Below are positions 16,398 to 24,462 of a DNA stretch of 37,802 bases, piece after piece. How positions within the stretch are numbered: the stretch's first letter is position 1; every line of letters begins with the position of its first letter. Both the position numbers and the translations under genes were made by a program. The notes below the pieces were generated by a model. It saw only the letters and a list, made by a program, of their open reading frames with translations, was not told where the DNA came from and ran no database searches. The DNA comes from Pseudomonadota bacterium. GTDB lineage: Bacteria > Desulfobacterota > Desulfovibrionia > Desulfovibrionales > Desulfovibrionaceae. The stretch is taken from the NCBI GenBank assembly GCA_023399375.1, contig JAEWPX010000089.1, positions 1 through 37,802 of the forward strand, read 5' to 3'.

Positions 16398-16740
16398 GTT
16401 TCCCTCCTGAAGGGGATGGTTGCGCGCCCGGCCCGGCGGCCGATCCGTGAACCGGGAGCCGCGATGATGCCGGGAGTTCGCGGATGCGTAATGGCGAACC
16501 GGTGCCAGCATACGTCATTTCCATGAAATGAAAAGGCGCGTCCTGCAAGGGAATCGTGACCGCAGGGGCCTGCAGCCGCGCCACTTGGACAAGGATGGTG
16601 CTCCCGTCTTTCCTCGCGCACTGGCGGCGGCCAGGAGACGAGGCGCGCCGGGGGCTCCCCTCTTTACCTTCCTGCGGGTTTGCGGTAGGGGAGTCAATTT
16701 CAAAGCTGGAGCCGTGAAGACCTGGGCCGAGGAGGGCTGC
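16398..16740. other. 343-bp divergent intergenic region between GAF-gap and dksA-like genes
   Basis: No credible gene is seen. It contains the 17-bp palindrome at 16515-16531 and, near the dksA-like start, a possible leader stem: CTCCCC at about 16655-16660 pairing with GGGGAG at 16687-16692, extended by TACC/GGTA with a 4-base bulge. Promoters of both divergent operons must lie here; none is unambiguous. Confidence 0.5.
16515..16531. promoter_or_regulatory. 17-bp perfect palindrome, candidate operator
   Basis: TCATTTC-CAT-GAAATGA: perfect 7-bp arms with a 3-base centre. It is 118 bases upstream of the GAF start and stands out from its G+C-rich surroundings. On the minus strand it falls between a weak TTTTCA and TATGCT (16-bp spacing) that could be promoter boxes of the GAF-gap operon. 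The binding protein is unknown. Confidence 0.5.
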
Positions 16741-17103
16741 ATGGACCCGAAGGACGTCGAATATTTCCGCGAACTTCTCAACAGCATGCTTCAGGACATC
16801 CTCAAGAAGGGCGAGGAGACCATCGAAGACATGACGGACACCGTGGAGGTCTACGCCGACCCGGCGGACCGGGCCACGGCCGAGTCCGACCGGGCCTTCA
16901 CGTTGCGCCTGCGCGACCGCGAACGCCGCTTGATCAAAAAGATCAAGGAAGCCCAGGAACGCATCGACGACGGCACCTACGGCGAATGCCTGGAGTGCGG
17001 CGAGGACATCAGCGTCGCCCGCCTCAAGGCCCGCCCCGTGACCACGCTTTGCATCAAATGCAAAAGCCGCCAGGAAGCCGACGAAAACCTGCGCGGGGAA
17101 TGA
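16741..17103 (+). CDS. dksA: DksA/TraR-family zinc-finger transcription factor
   Basis: A 120-aa protein of the family that enters the secondary channel of RNA polymerase and, with ppGpp, retunes promoters such as those for rRNA. The coiled-coil tip has the D-x-x-D-x-A motif exactly (D40-P-A-D43-R-A45). The C4 zinc finger is C83-x2-C86-x17-C104-x2-C107 (YGECLECGEDI, TTLCIKCKSRQ). It is slightly shorter at the N-terminus than E. coli DksA (151 aa) but keeps the coiled-coil. GAGGAGGGC lies before the ATG at 16741; the reading frame continues upstream to 16528 without similarity to the family, so the longer form was rejected. Confidence 0.93.
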   Translation: MDPKDVEYFRELLNSMLQDILKKGEETIEDMTDTVEVYADPADRATAESDRAFTLRLRDRERRLIKKIKEAQERIDDGTYGECLECGEDISVARLKARPVTTLCIKCKSRQEADENLRGE

Positions 17104-17282
17104 CCGCGCCGCCTTTGCCGTTTTCCAAGCCCGCCGCGCCGCCTTTCCTGAAAGACACGCCCCTGTTTTTCGGAGAAGCCGTCCGTCGCCACCGTTGCTT
17201 CGCACCCGCGAGGCATCCGCTTGGGGAAGCCGTCCCCCGCCCGCCTTACCCGAGGTCGCGTTAGCAAGCGCCCAACCAGCCC

Positions 17283-18809
17283 ATGGAAGCCGTTTTCTTC
17301 CGATTCCTGGCCCGCGAACTGGCCGCGCTCCTGCCCGGCTGCCGGGTGGAAAAGGTCTTTTTGCCCGCGCAAAACGTCTTTTCCATGGCCCTGTACCTGC
17401 CGCCGGGGCGGCAAGCGCCGGACGGGCCGGGCAAAAAGACCGTGTACCTGCACGCGCGCTACGGCACGGGCCGGTTTTTCCTCTTTCTCTCGCCGCAAAA
17501 GACCGTGCAGCCCGAACGCGCGCCGGCCGCGGCCATGCGCCTGCGCAAACACCTTCGCGGCCGGCGCGTGGCGGGCGTGGTCGCGGACTGGCGCAACCGC
17601 CGCCTGGTCCTGGTCATGGCCGGCCCCGGCCCGCACCTGCTGCTCGACCCGAGGAGCTTTCCGCAACTCTGTGACGCGCCCCCGCCGCCGCTGGAGGACG
17701 AACCCGACTGGCCGGAACTGGATGCCGTCCTGGCCGGGCCCGACATCTGGCGGGAACACCCCCAGCTTTCCCCGGCGCTGCGCCGCCGCCTGGCCGCGCT
17801 GCCCCAGGAGCAGGCTGCGGCCATTTACGCCAGGCTGCGCGCGCCCGAGGCCGAAGGCTTCTTCCTGGAATACGCCAAGGGCGAGCCCGACGCCCTGTGG
17901 CCGGTGCGCTGGGCGGAAAAGGACAAGCCCGGCCGCGAGACGCGCGCCTTTCCGAGCGCCCTGGCAGCTGCCGCCGCCTTCGGCGAACCGCTGGCCTTCG
18001 GCGAGGTTTCCGGCCGAAGGGACGCGCCCCAAGCCGCCGCGGCGGCCGCGGCCACGCGCCGGCTGTCCCGGGCCCTGGCCAAACTTGCCGTTGACGAGGC
18101 GCGCATGCAGGCATTTCTTGCCCGCCGGCCCCAGGCGGACCTGCTGGCCGCCAACCTGCACGCCTTGGACAAACAAGCCAAAATTCCTCAGCTTTCCCTT
18201 CCCGGCCCGGACGGCGTCCCCGTCGTGCTCGCACTGGACCCGTCGCTTTCCGTGGTGCGGAATATGCAAAAGCTTTATGATCTCGCGGCCAAGGGCGAAA
18301 GGGGCCTTGCCGCCATCGCCCGACGTCGGGAGGACTTGCAAGGCGGGAAAAAATACTTACAAGGTCGACAACGCGGCGCGCCCACGGCGCAACCGTCCCG
18401 CCCCGCGCCCGGCCCCTTCGAGGGCGTCGCGGCCAACGCCTACCGTACGAGCGACGGATTCCTGGTATTACGCGGCAAGAACGCCAAGGCCGGCGAAAGC
18501 CTCCTGCGCAAGGCCAACCCGTTCGACCTGTGGTTCCACGTGGCGGGAGGGCCCGGGGCGCACGTGATCCTGCGCCGCGACCATCCGCGCCGCGAGGTGC
18601 CGCGCGAGAGCCTGCTCCAGGCCGCGGGGCTGGCGGCCCTGGCGAGCTTCGCTTCCGCAGCGGGTTCCGCCGAGGTCATGCTGGCCAGGGCGGGGGACGT
18701 GCGGCGCATCAAGGGCGCGGCAACGGGCAAGGTCGCCATTGGCGCGCTGCTCGAAACCCTGCGCGTGGACGTGGACCCGGCGCTGGAAAACCTGCGACAG
18801 CCCGGCTGA
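17283..18809 (+). CDS. NFACT-domain (RqcH/Rqc2-like) protein
   Basis: A 508-aa protein related to Rqc2/RqcH, which bind 60S/50S subunits carrying stalled nascent chains and recruit alanyl-tRNA in ribosome quality control. The N-terminal NFACT-N part begins MEAVFFRFLARELAALLPGC with VEKVFLPAQNVFSMALYLPP; a helical middle holds an Ala/Arg-rich segment. The C-terminal RNA-binding NFACT-R domain is clear at about residues 390-480 (YRTSDGFLVLRGKNAKAGES, PFDLWFHVAGGPGAHVILRR). It is shorter than typical RqcH (about 570 aa) and divergent in the middle, so C-terminal tailing activity is not assured. An in-frame TAG 21 bases upstream makes the ATG at 17283 the first possible ATG start; no ribosome binding site is evident. 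Confidence 0.85.
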   Translation: MEAVFFRFLARELAALLPGCRVEKVFLPAQNVFSMALYLPPGRQAPDGPGKKTVYLHARYGTGRFFLFLSPQKTVQPERAPAAAMRLRKHLRGRRVAGVVADWRNRRLVLVMAGPGPHLLLDPRSFPQLCDAPPPPLEDEPDWPELDAVLAGPDIWREHPQLSPALRRRLAALPQEQAAAIYARLRAPEAEGFFLEYAKGEPDALWPVRWAEKDKPGRETRAFPSALAAAAAFGEPLAFGEVSGRRDAPQAAAAAAATRRLSRALAKLAVDEARMQAFLARRPQADLLAANLHALDKQAKIPQLSLPGPDGVPVVLALDPSLSVVRNMQKLYDLAAKGERGLAAIARRREDLQGGKKYLQGRQRGAPTAQPSRPAPGPFEGVAANAYRTSDGFLVLRGKNAKAGESLLRKANPFDLWFHVAGGPGAHVILRRDHPRREVPRESLLQAAGLAALASFASAAGSAEVMLARAGDVRRIKGAATGKVAIGALLETLRVDVDPALENLRQPG

Positions 18810-18901
18810 GGCCGCGGATTCGCTTGTCGTCGTCGCGGTGTTGTATTAGGAGCGTAACCGGGCCATGCACTGCATTTTTACCGTAACAGCGTTGTGACGC
18901 C

Positions 18902-19888
18902 ATGATGGAAACGCCTGGGCTGACGCGGCGGCTGGAGTTCGACGACTCGGAGCTGGCCAGGGACCTTTTCGGGCCCCACAATGAAAATCTCGCCCTGATC
19001 GCCGGCAAGTCCGGGGCGCGCCTCGACACGCGGGGCAACGCCGTGGTCCTTGCCGCCGATTCCGAAGAGACGCTGGCCCACGTGGCCAACGTGCTGGTCC
19101 AGCTCTACGGCCTGCTGCGCCAGGGAAAACCCGTCTACCCGGCCGACGTGGAACAGGCCTTAAGCGTCCTGGCCCGGGAGCCGGAGGCGAGCCTCCAGCG
19201 CGTCTACCGCGAGGAGGCGCTGGCCGTCTCCCCGAAAAAGACCGTCGCTCCCCGCACCGCCACCCAGCGCGACTACCTCGCCTCCATACGGAAAAACGAC
19301 CTCGTATTCGGCATCGGGCCGGCCGGCACGGGCAAGACCTACCTGGCCGTGGCCATGGGCGTGCATTTTCTGGTCGGCAAGCGGGTCAAGCGGCTGATCC
19401 TCACCCGCCCGGCCGTGGAGGCCGGCGAAAAGCTCGGCTTCCTGCCCGGCGACATGGTGGAAAAGATCAACCCCTACCTGCGCCCGCTCTACGACGCCTT
19501 AAACGACATGCTGGACTTCCGGAAGGTGCGGGAGATGCTCGACACCGGCGTGATCGAGGTCGCGCCGCTTGCGTTCATGCGCGGGCGCACCCTAAACGAT
19601 GCGCTGATCATCCTCGACGAGGCGCAAAACACCACGCCCGAGCAGATGAAGATGTTCCTCACGCGCCTGGGACTGGGCTCCAAAGCCGTGGTCACCGGCG
19701 ACGTGACGCAGATAGACCTGCCGCCCCGGTCCGTATCCGGACTGGTGGAGGCGCGGCGGGTGCTGCGCGACGTGCGCGGCATCGATTTCATTTCCTTCAG
19801 CGACGCGGACGTCATCCGCCATCCCCTCGTGGGAAGGATCGTCAAAGCCTATGAGCGACATAGTCAACAAGGTCAAACGGAAGTTTAA
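18902..19888 (+). CDS. phoH: PhoH-family P-loop ATPase
   Basis: A 328-aa cytoplasmic ATPase of the PhoH/YbeZ family, associated with RNA metabolism and commonly encoded beside ybeY. An N-terminal KH-like part (about residues 25-75, NENLALIAGKSGARLDTRGN) precedes the ATPase domain: Walker A GPAGTGKT (139-146), LTRPAVEAGEKLGFLPGD, and Walker B LIILDEAQNTTPEQMKMFL (D239-E240). Length is normal. Two adjacent ATG codons (18902 and 18905) could start it; neither has a good ribosome binding site. A 10-codon reading frame with AGGAG upstream ends 4 bases before the start. The 3' end overlaps the next gene by 38 bases. Confidence 0.94.
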   Translation: MMETPGLTRRLEFDDSELARDLFGPHNENLALIAGKSGARLDTRGNAVVLAADSEETLAHVANVLVQLYGLLRQGKPVYPADVEQALSVLAREPEASLQRVYREEALAVSPKKTVAPRTATQRDYLASIRKNDLVFGIGPAGTGKTYLAVAMGVHFLVGKRVKRLILTRPAVEAGEKLGFLPGDMVEKINPYLRPLYDALNDMLDFRKVREMLDTGVIEVAPLAFMRGRTLNDALIILDEAQNTTPEQMKMFLTRLGLGSKAVVTGDVTQIDLPPRSVSGLVEARRVLRDVRGIDFISFSDADVIRHPLVGRIVKAYERHSQQGQTEV

Positions 19889-22169
19889 GGGGCAGCCCCA
19901 GGCCGGCCACAACGGCCACGCCTTCACGCTGCCGCACGGCGTCGCCGGCTTCGCCTTCTTCCTGACCGCGGTTTTCGCCCTGAGCTTCGTGGCCAGGCTC
20001 GGGCTCGACAATTCGGTGAAGCTCTTCACCGCCGGCGAGATCGCCACGCAGGACGTGGCCGCCGACCAGAACCTCCAGATCGAGGACGTGGAAGCCACCA
20101 ACCGCAAGCGCGAACAGGTGGCCGAATCCCAGCCCCCGGTCTTCGACGTCAGCCCCCTGCCCTACGAGGCCCTGGCCAAGACCGCCGGGGACATCGTGGC
20201 CTCCGTGCGCAACACCGGCGGCGAAGACCTGGAAAAGCTGCGCTGGCAGATCGCTGAGAACCTCAACACCGAAATCGGCGGCGACATCATCGAGGTCTGG
20301 CGCCAGGACGAATTCAAGGACCTGCTCGAAAAGGACGTCCTGCCCTGGCTCAAGCAGAACTACGAAGGAGGCGTCGTGGCCTCCGCGGCGCTTTTCGCGC
20401 CGTACAAAAACGGCATCCTCATCCGCGACCTGCCCTCCATGATGGAGACGCTGCGCGTCGAGACCCGCGACGTCAAGGACCTGAAGCAGGTGAAGGACGA
20501 CCTGGAGCACCGGCTCAAGGTCTCCCTGAACAAGCCCTTCCGCCTGCGCAAGGCCGTCTACGTGCTGGTCTACCCCTTGCTCGCCCCGAACATGACCTTC
20601 AACCAGGAGACGACGCAGGCGCGCAAGCGCGAGATCACCCGCGCCGTGGAGCCCCTTTACTACATCATCAAGAAGGGCGAGGTCATCGTGCGCCAGGGCG
20701 AGCGCGTGGGCCCGATCCAGCAGCTTAAGCTCCAGGCTCTCTACTCCCACCGCAAGGGCTCTTACAACATGCTGCGCGCCTTCGGGCTGTTCGGCATGTG
20801 CCTCATGTTCCTGGCCGTGTTGACCATGTCCCTGGACAAGCCCGGCATCCGGCGCGTGCGCGACACGGACTGGGTGTTTCTCGGCGTCATCCTGCTGATT
20901 TTCGGCATGCTGGCCAAGGTGGCCGACGTGGTCACGCTGCTGCCGGGCAGCGGCGGCCTGCCCGAGTCCACGCGCTCGCTCTATTTCGCCGCGAGCCTGC
21001 CCATGGCCGGCGCGGCGGGCATTCTGGCGCTTTTCTTTTCCAAACGCCTGTGCATCTTCGTCAGCCTCATCCTGTCGTTTCTGGCCGCAAACATGGTCTA
21101 CGGCGGCATCGGCATCTTCTGCTACTATTTCGTCGGCGGCATGATCTCCATCTACCTCATGAAGCGTTCGGAGACGCGCCCGCAAGTGATGCGCTCCGTG
21201 CTGCCGCTTTTCGCGTCGCTTTGCATCATGTGGGGCTCGCTCAACCTCATGGATTTGAGCGACCCGGCCGTGACCGGGACGGGGCTGGCCTTCGTCGCGC
21301 TGTCCGCGTTCCTGTCGCTTTTGGCCGTGGTCGGCATCGCGCCGATCATGGAGCTCATCTTCGGCTACACGTCGCGCTTCCGCCTGATGGAACTGCTGAA
21401 CCTGGAGCAGCCCCTGCTCCAGGAACTCATGGTCAAGGCCCCGGGAACCTACCACCATTCGCTCATCGTCTCCAACATGGTCGAGGCCGGGGCGCGGGCC
21501 ATCGGGGCCAATCCGCTGCTGGCCAAGGTGGCGGCGCTCTACCACGACATCGGCAAGCTCAAGAGCCCGCACTATTTCATCGAAAACATCTCCTGCAAGG
21601 AGAACCGCCACAACAAGCTCGCGCCGTCCATGAGCGCGCTGATCCTCATCGCCCACGTGAAAAAGGGCGTGGAACTGGCCAGGGAACACCGCCTGGGCCA
21701 GCAGATCACGGACCTCATCGGCCAGCACCACGGCACCACGCTGATCGCCTACTTCCACCACAAGGCCAAGGAGCTCGCCGAGGCCAAGGGCGACGACCCC
21801 ATCCGCGAGGAAGATTACCGCTATCCCGGGCCCAAGCCCCAGACCAAGGAGGCCGGCCTGATCCTTCTGGCCGACGCCATCGAGGCCTCGAGCCGCACCC
21901 TGGTCGATCCGACGCCGAGCCGCATCAAGGGGCACATCCAGAACATCGTGCGCAAGATCCACGACGAGGGCGAGCTCGACGACTGCCAGCTGACGCTCAA
22001 GGACCTGACGCTTCTTAGCGACACCTTCCAGCGCATCCTGACCGGCATCTTCCACCAGCGCATCGAGTACCCGAGCGCGAGCAAGACCACGGACCCGAAA
22101 AACGGCAAGACGCGCGAAGAGCCGCCCTGCGCCGTCACGCCGAAGGGCGCGGCGGAACACGCGGCATGA
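19851..22169 (+). CDS. 7TM-HD family membrane protein (7TMR-HDED + HD phosphohydrolase)
   Basis: A 772-aa protein of the YqfF/PgpH type. Order: short cytoplasmic N-terminus, a first helix (GFAFFLTAVFALSFVARLGL, about 32-51), a large extracytoplasmic 7TMR-HDED domain to about residue 300, seven further helices (about 310-510), then a cytoplasmic HD domain. HD-domain metal ligands are in YHHSLIVSNMVEAGARA (H535-H536 area), ALYHDIGKLKSPHYF (H565-D566, the HDIG motif) and LIGQHHGTTLIAYF. In Listeria, PgpH of this family hydrolyses c-di-AMP; whether that holds here is unknown. It sits between phoH and ybeY with overlaps at both ends (38 bases and ATGA), a conserved cluster that suggests a link to ribosome or RNA maturation. 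Confidence 0.95.
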   Translation: MSDIVNKVKRKFKGQPQAGHNGHAFTLPHGVAGFAFFLTAVFALSFVARLGLDNSVKLFTAGEIATQDVAADQNLQIEDVEATNRKREQVAESQPPVFDVSPLPYEALAKTAGDIVASVRNTGGEDLEKLRWQIAENLNTEIGGDIIEVWRQDEFKDLLEKDVLPWLKQNYEGGVVASAALFAPYKNGILIRDLPSMMETLRVETRDVKDLKQVKDDLEHRLKVSLNKPFRLRKAVYVLVYPLLAPNMTFNQETTQARKREITRAVEPLYYIIKKGEVIVRQGERVGPIQQLKLQALYSHRKGSYNMLRAFGLFGMCLMFLAVLTMSLDKPGIRRVRDTDWVFLGVILLIFGMLAKVADVVTLLPGSGGLPESTRSLYFAASLPMAGAAGILALFFSKRLCIFVSLILSFLAANMVYGGIGIFCYYFVGGMISIYLMKRSETRPQVMRSVLPLFASLCIMWGSLNLMDLSDPAVTGTGLAFVALSAFLSLLAVVGIAPIMELIFGYTSRFRLMELLNLEQPLLQELMVKAPGTYHHSLIVSNMVEAGARAIGANPLLAKVAALYHDIGKLKSPHYFIENISCKENRHNKLAPSMSALILIAHVKKGVELAREHRLGQQITDLIGQHHGTTLIAYFHHKAKELAEAKGDDPIREEDYRYPGPKPQTKEAGLILLADAIEASSRTLVDPTPSRIKGHIQNIVRKIHDEGELDDCQLTLKDLTLLSDTFQRILTGIFHQRIEYPSASKTTDPKNGKTREEPPCAVTPKGAAEHAA

Positions 22170-22594
22170 TCGGCGTGGCCCCGGGGCTGCTCCATCCCGA
22201 CCTGCCCTGCCGGCGGCCGGAGCTTGCCGCTCTGTGCCGGGACATCCTCGACGCCCTGGACCTCGCCGGCGGCGATTTCGACCTGCGCGTGGTCGGCGAC
22301 GGGGAGATGGCGGCGCTCAACCGCGCCCATTTGCGGCTTCCCGGCCCGACCAACGTGCTGAGCTTTCCGGCCGAAGATCCCAAGCGCCCGGACTATCTCG
22401 GGGAAATGGCCGTCAGCCTCGATACGGTGGCGCGCGAGGCCTTCCTCTACGGCCAGCCGCCCCGGGCGCACCTCGTGCGCCTGCTCGCCCACGGCTTCCT
22501 GCACCTCGCCGGCTTCGACCATGGCCCGGTCATGGAAGCGCTCACCGAACAGGCCGTGGACGCCCTCGCCCAAGCGGACGCAAGCCTTTCGTAG
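22166..22594 (+). CDS. ybeY: endoribonuclease YbeY (16S rRNA maturation)
   Basis: A 142-aa single-domain metalloenzyme involved in 16S rRNA 3'-end maturation and 70S ribosome quality control. The zinc motif H-x3-H-x5-H is complete: H109-G-F-L-H113-L-A-G-F-D-H119. The upstream LPGPTNVLSFPAED is the second conserved YbeY signature. Its ATG overlaps the stop of the 7TM-HD gene (ATGA), so translation is coupled. It is the last gene of the phoH operon, followed by a hairpin. Confidence 0.96.
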   Translation: MIGVAPGLLHPDLPCRRPELAALCRDILDALDLAGGDFDLRVVGDGEMAALNRAHLRLPGPTNVLSFPAEDPKRPDYLGEMAVSLDTVAREAFLYGQPPRAHLVRLLAHGFLHLAGFDHGPVMEALTEQAVDALAQADASLS

Positions 22595-22595
22595 C

Positions 22596-22618
22596 GAGGC
22601 GGCGGCAAGCGCCGCCTC
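22596..22618. terminator. hairpin between convergent ybeY and DMT transporter genes
   Basis: GAGGCGGCG and CGCCGCCTC form a perfect 9-bp stem with a 5-base GCAAG loop. It begins one base after the ybeY stop and reaches into the stop codon of the convergent transporter gene. No T run on either strand; a compact bidirectional terminator is likely. Confidence 0.55.
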
Positions 22619-23528
22619 AGGCTTCCCTTTGCTCGCGCGCCGCCGCGCCGTTTCCCCGCCCCGGCGCAGCCACGGCCGCGCACACCACCACGCCTCCCAC
22701 CGCCTCGAGCAGCGTAAGCCGCTCGCCGAGAAACGCCCAGGCGGCCAGCGCCGTCACCACCGGCACGGCGCTCAGCCACAGCGCGGCCCGCGTCGGGCGA
22801 AGGCGCGCCAGCGCGAAGTTGTAGCAGAGAAACGCGGCGAAGCTCGCAAGCACGGTCAGCGCCGCCAGAGCCGCCGCACCCTGGCCGGAAAACCGCGGCC
22901 AGCCCCGCCGCGCCAGTTCGAAGGCGCAGCCCGGAGCGAAAAGCGCCGCGCCCCAGGCCAGTTGCGTAAACGTCACGGTCCATGCGTCCAGACGCCGGGT
23001 GAGTGCGCCGCCGAGCACCACGTACCCGGCCGTGGACACGACCGCGCCCACCATGAGCAGGTCGCCGGCCAGCTGCCCGCCCAGGCGCAGCCCGGTGCCG
23101 CCCGCGATGACGCAACCCACGCCGACGATGGACGCCAGGATGCTCGCCATTTCGCCAAGCCCCGGCCGGGAGCGGCCGAGCGCGGCGTCGAGGCCGGCGA
23201 CCGTGAGCGGAATGGCCGCGACGATAAGCGCCGCCGCCGAAGCTGTGGTCAGCACGAGCCCGCAGGTTTCGAAGACGAAATGACCCACGGGCTGCATCAG
23301 GGCGAGCAGGAAAAGCCTGCCGTGATCGGCCCGAGAAAGCCGTTGCGGCCGGCGGCCGGTCACGGCGAAGGCCAGGACGAAAAGCCCCGTCGCCAGAACG
23401 AACCGGAAGCACACCAGGGTGAACGGCCCCATTTCGGCCAACGCGATCTTGGTCCAGACATACGACATACCCCAGGCGAAAAGGGTCAGGGCCAAAGCGG
23501 CCGTGACCGCGAACTCCGTCTTGCGCAC
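22617..23528 (-). CDS. EamA/DMT-superfamily transporter
   Basis: A 303-aa inner-membrane protein with ten hydrophobic helices in two repeated halves of five, the EamA (RhaT/YdcZ-like) plan. It begins FAVTAALALTLFAWGMSYVW with TKIALAEMGPFTLVCFRFVL; the second half has TVTFTQLAWGAALFAPGCAF and ends LGERLTLLEAVGGVVVCAAV. Such proteins export amino acids or other metabolites; the substrate is unknown. It starts with GTG at 23528, with GGGAGGG 5 bases upstream; a nearby ATG at 23530 is in another frame. An AraC-type regulator gene ends 87 bases upstream on the same strand and is a likely controller. Confidence 0.9.
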   Translation of the reverse strand: MRKTEFAVTAALALTLFAWGMSYVWTKIALAEMGPFTLVCFRFVLATGLFVLAFAVTGRRPQRLSRADHGRLFLLALMQPVGHFVFETCGLVLTTASAAALIVAAIPLTVAGLDAALGRSRPGLGEMASILASIVGVGCVIAGGTGLRLGGQLAGDLLMVGAVVSTAGYVVLGGALTRRLDAWTVTFTQLAWGAALFAPGCAFELARRGWPRFSGQGAAALAALTVLASFAAFLCYNFALARLRPTRAALWLSAVPVVTALAAWAFLGERLTLLEAVGGVVVCAAVAAPGRGNGAAAREQREA

Positions 23529-23615
23529 ATTCCCTCCGGGCGGCCCTGCGGCCGCGCGGAAGGAACATCGCAGATCGGACGCCCGGGGAATTGGATGAAA
23601 TTGCCTTCCGTGGCG

Positions 23616-24431
23616 TCAGGAGCGGAGGCTGCGGCGGTACTGGGCGGGCGTGGCCCCGACCTGGGGCGTGAAGGCGCGGATGAGGTGGCTCTGGTCGGCA
23701 AAGCCGGCTTCCAGGGCCACCTGGACGGCCGGAAGGTCCGTGGCGAGCAGCGCCTTGGCCCGCTCCACGCGCAGATGGTTCTGGTAGGCGTGGGGCGGCA
23801 GGCCGTATGCGCGTTTGAACAGGCGCAGCAGATGGGTCGGGCTGCGCCCGGCCAGGGCGGCGAGCGCGGCGAGGGGGACGTTCTGGCGGTAATGGGCGCG
23901 CAGGTATTCCCGCACCCTGGCCGCGGCCCCGGGTTCGCCCAAGGAGGCACGGTCGGCGCGAGGCAAAAAAAGCGGCGCAAGCGCCAGACAGAGCAGGGAT
24001 TCCTTGCGTAGCCGCTCGCTTGGCGTCCCGAGCGCCCGGTAAAGCCCGGCGCAACGCCGCACGAGCAAGGGGTCGCGCACGAGGGGCGCGCGAAACGCCG
24101 GTTCGCCCGCACCTCCGATGGCAAGCCGGATCGCGGCGGCATCGAGCGACAAGACGAGGGAGCACAGCCGGCCGTCCGGCTCGGGATTGCAGGCATGCGG
24201 CTCGCCCGGCCCGATCAGGGCCGCTTCGCCGGCCGCGATCCGCTGCGTCGCCGCGCCGAGCCGGGCCCTGGTTGCGCCAGCGAGCACCAGTCCCACGCAC
24301 CAGGCGTCGTGGATGTGCCGGGCAAACGCCCGGCGGCGGTAGGCGGTCAGGCGGGCTTCGAGGCCGGGCAGGTCGGGGTCGAGGCGGCGGCGCAGGATTT
24401 CCGGAGCGAAACGCGGCGTGCGGGAGGACAT
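23616..24431 (-). CDS. AraC-family transcriptional regulator with cupin-like sensor domain
   Basis: A 271-aa regulator. The N-terminal ~150 residues form an AraC-type ligand barrel (AFARHIHDAWCVGLVLAGAT, IAAGEAALIGPGEPHACNPE). The C-terminal ~100 residues hold two helix-turn-helices (VPLAALAALAGRSPTHLLRL, then ALEAGFADQSHLIRAFTPQV) with the closing GATPAQYRRSL family motif. It lies 87 bases upstream of the DMT exporter and 31 bases after the histidine kinase gene, all on one strand. Regulator-exporter pairs of this type usually answer to the exported metabolite (inference). The ATG at 24431 has no strong ribosome binding site; an in-frame start at 24509 would overlap the kinase gene. Confidence 0.88.
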   Translation of the reverse strand: MSSRTPRFAPEILRRRLDPDLPGLEARLTAYRRRAFARHIHDAWCVGLVLAGATRARLGAATQRIAAGEAALIGPGEPHACNPEPDGRLCSLVLSLDAAAIRLAIGGAGEPAFRAPLVRDPLLVRRCAGLYRALGTPSERLRKESLLCLALAPLFLPRADRASLGEPGAAARVREYLRAHYRQNVPLAALAALAGRSPTHLLRLFKRAYGLPPHAYQNHLRVERAKALLATDLPAVQVALEAGFADQSHLIRAFTPQVGATPAQYRRSLRS

Positions 24432-24462
24432 GGAGCGAGCATGGCCCGCAACCCCGCCCGGG

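Noticed and set aside
14652..16526. 624-aa plus-strand frame opposite gap and the GAF gene
   Set aside because: Crosses two well-supported genes and a terminator on the other strand; Gly/His/Asp-rich shadow translation.
19842..22160. 772-aa minus-strand frame opposite the 7TM-HD gene
   Set aside because: Exact-length mirror of a conserved gene, typical of G+C-rich third-position bias; no family features.
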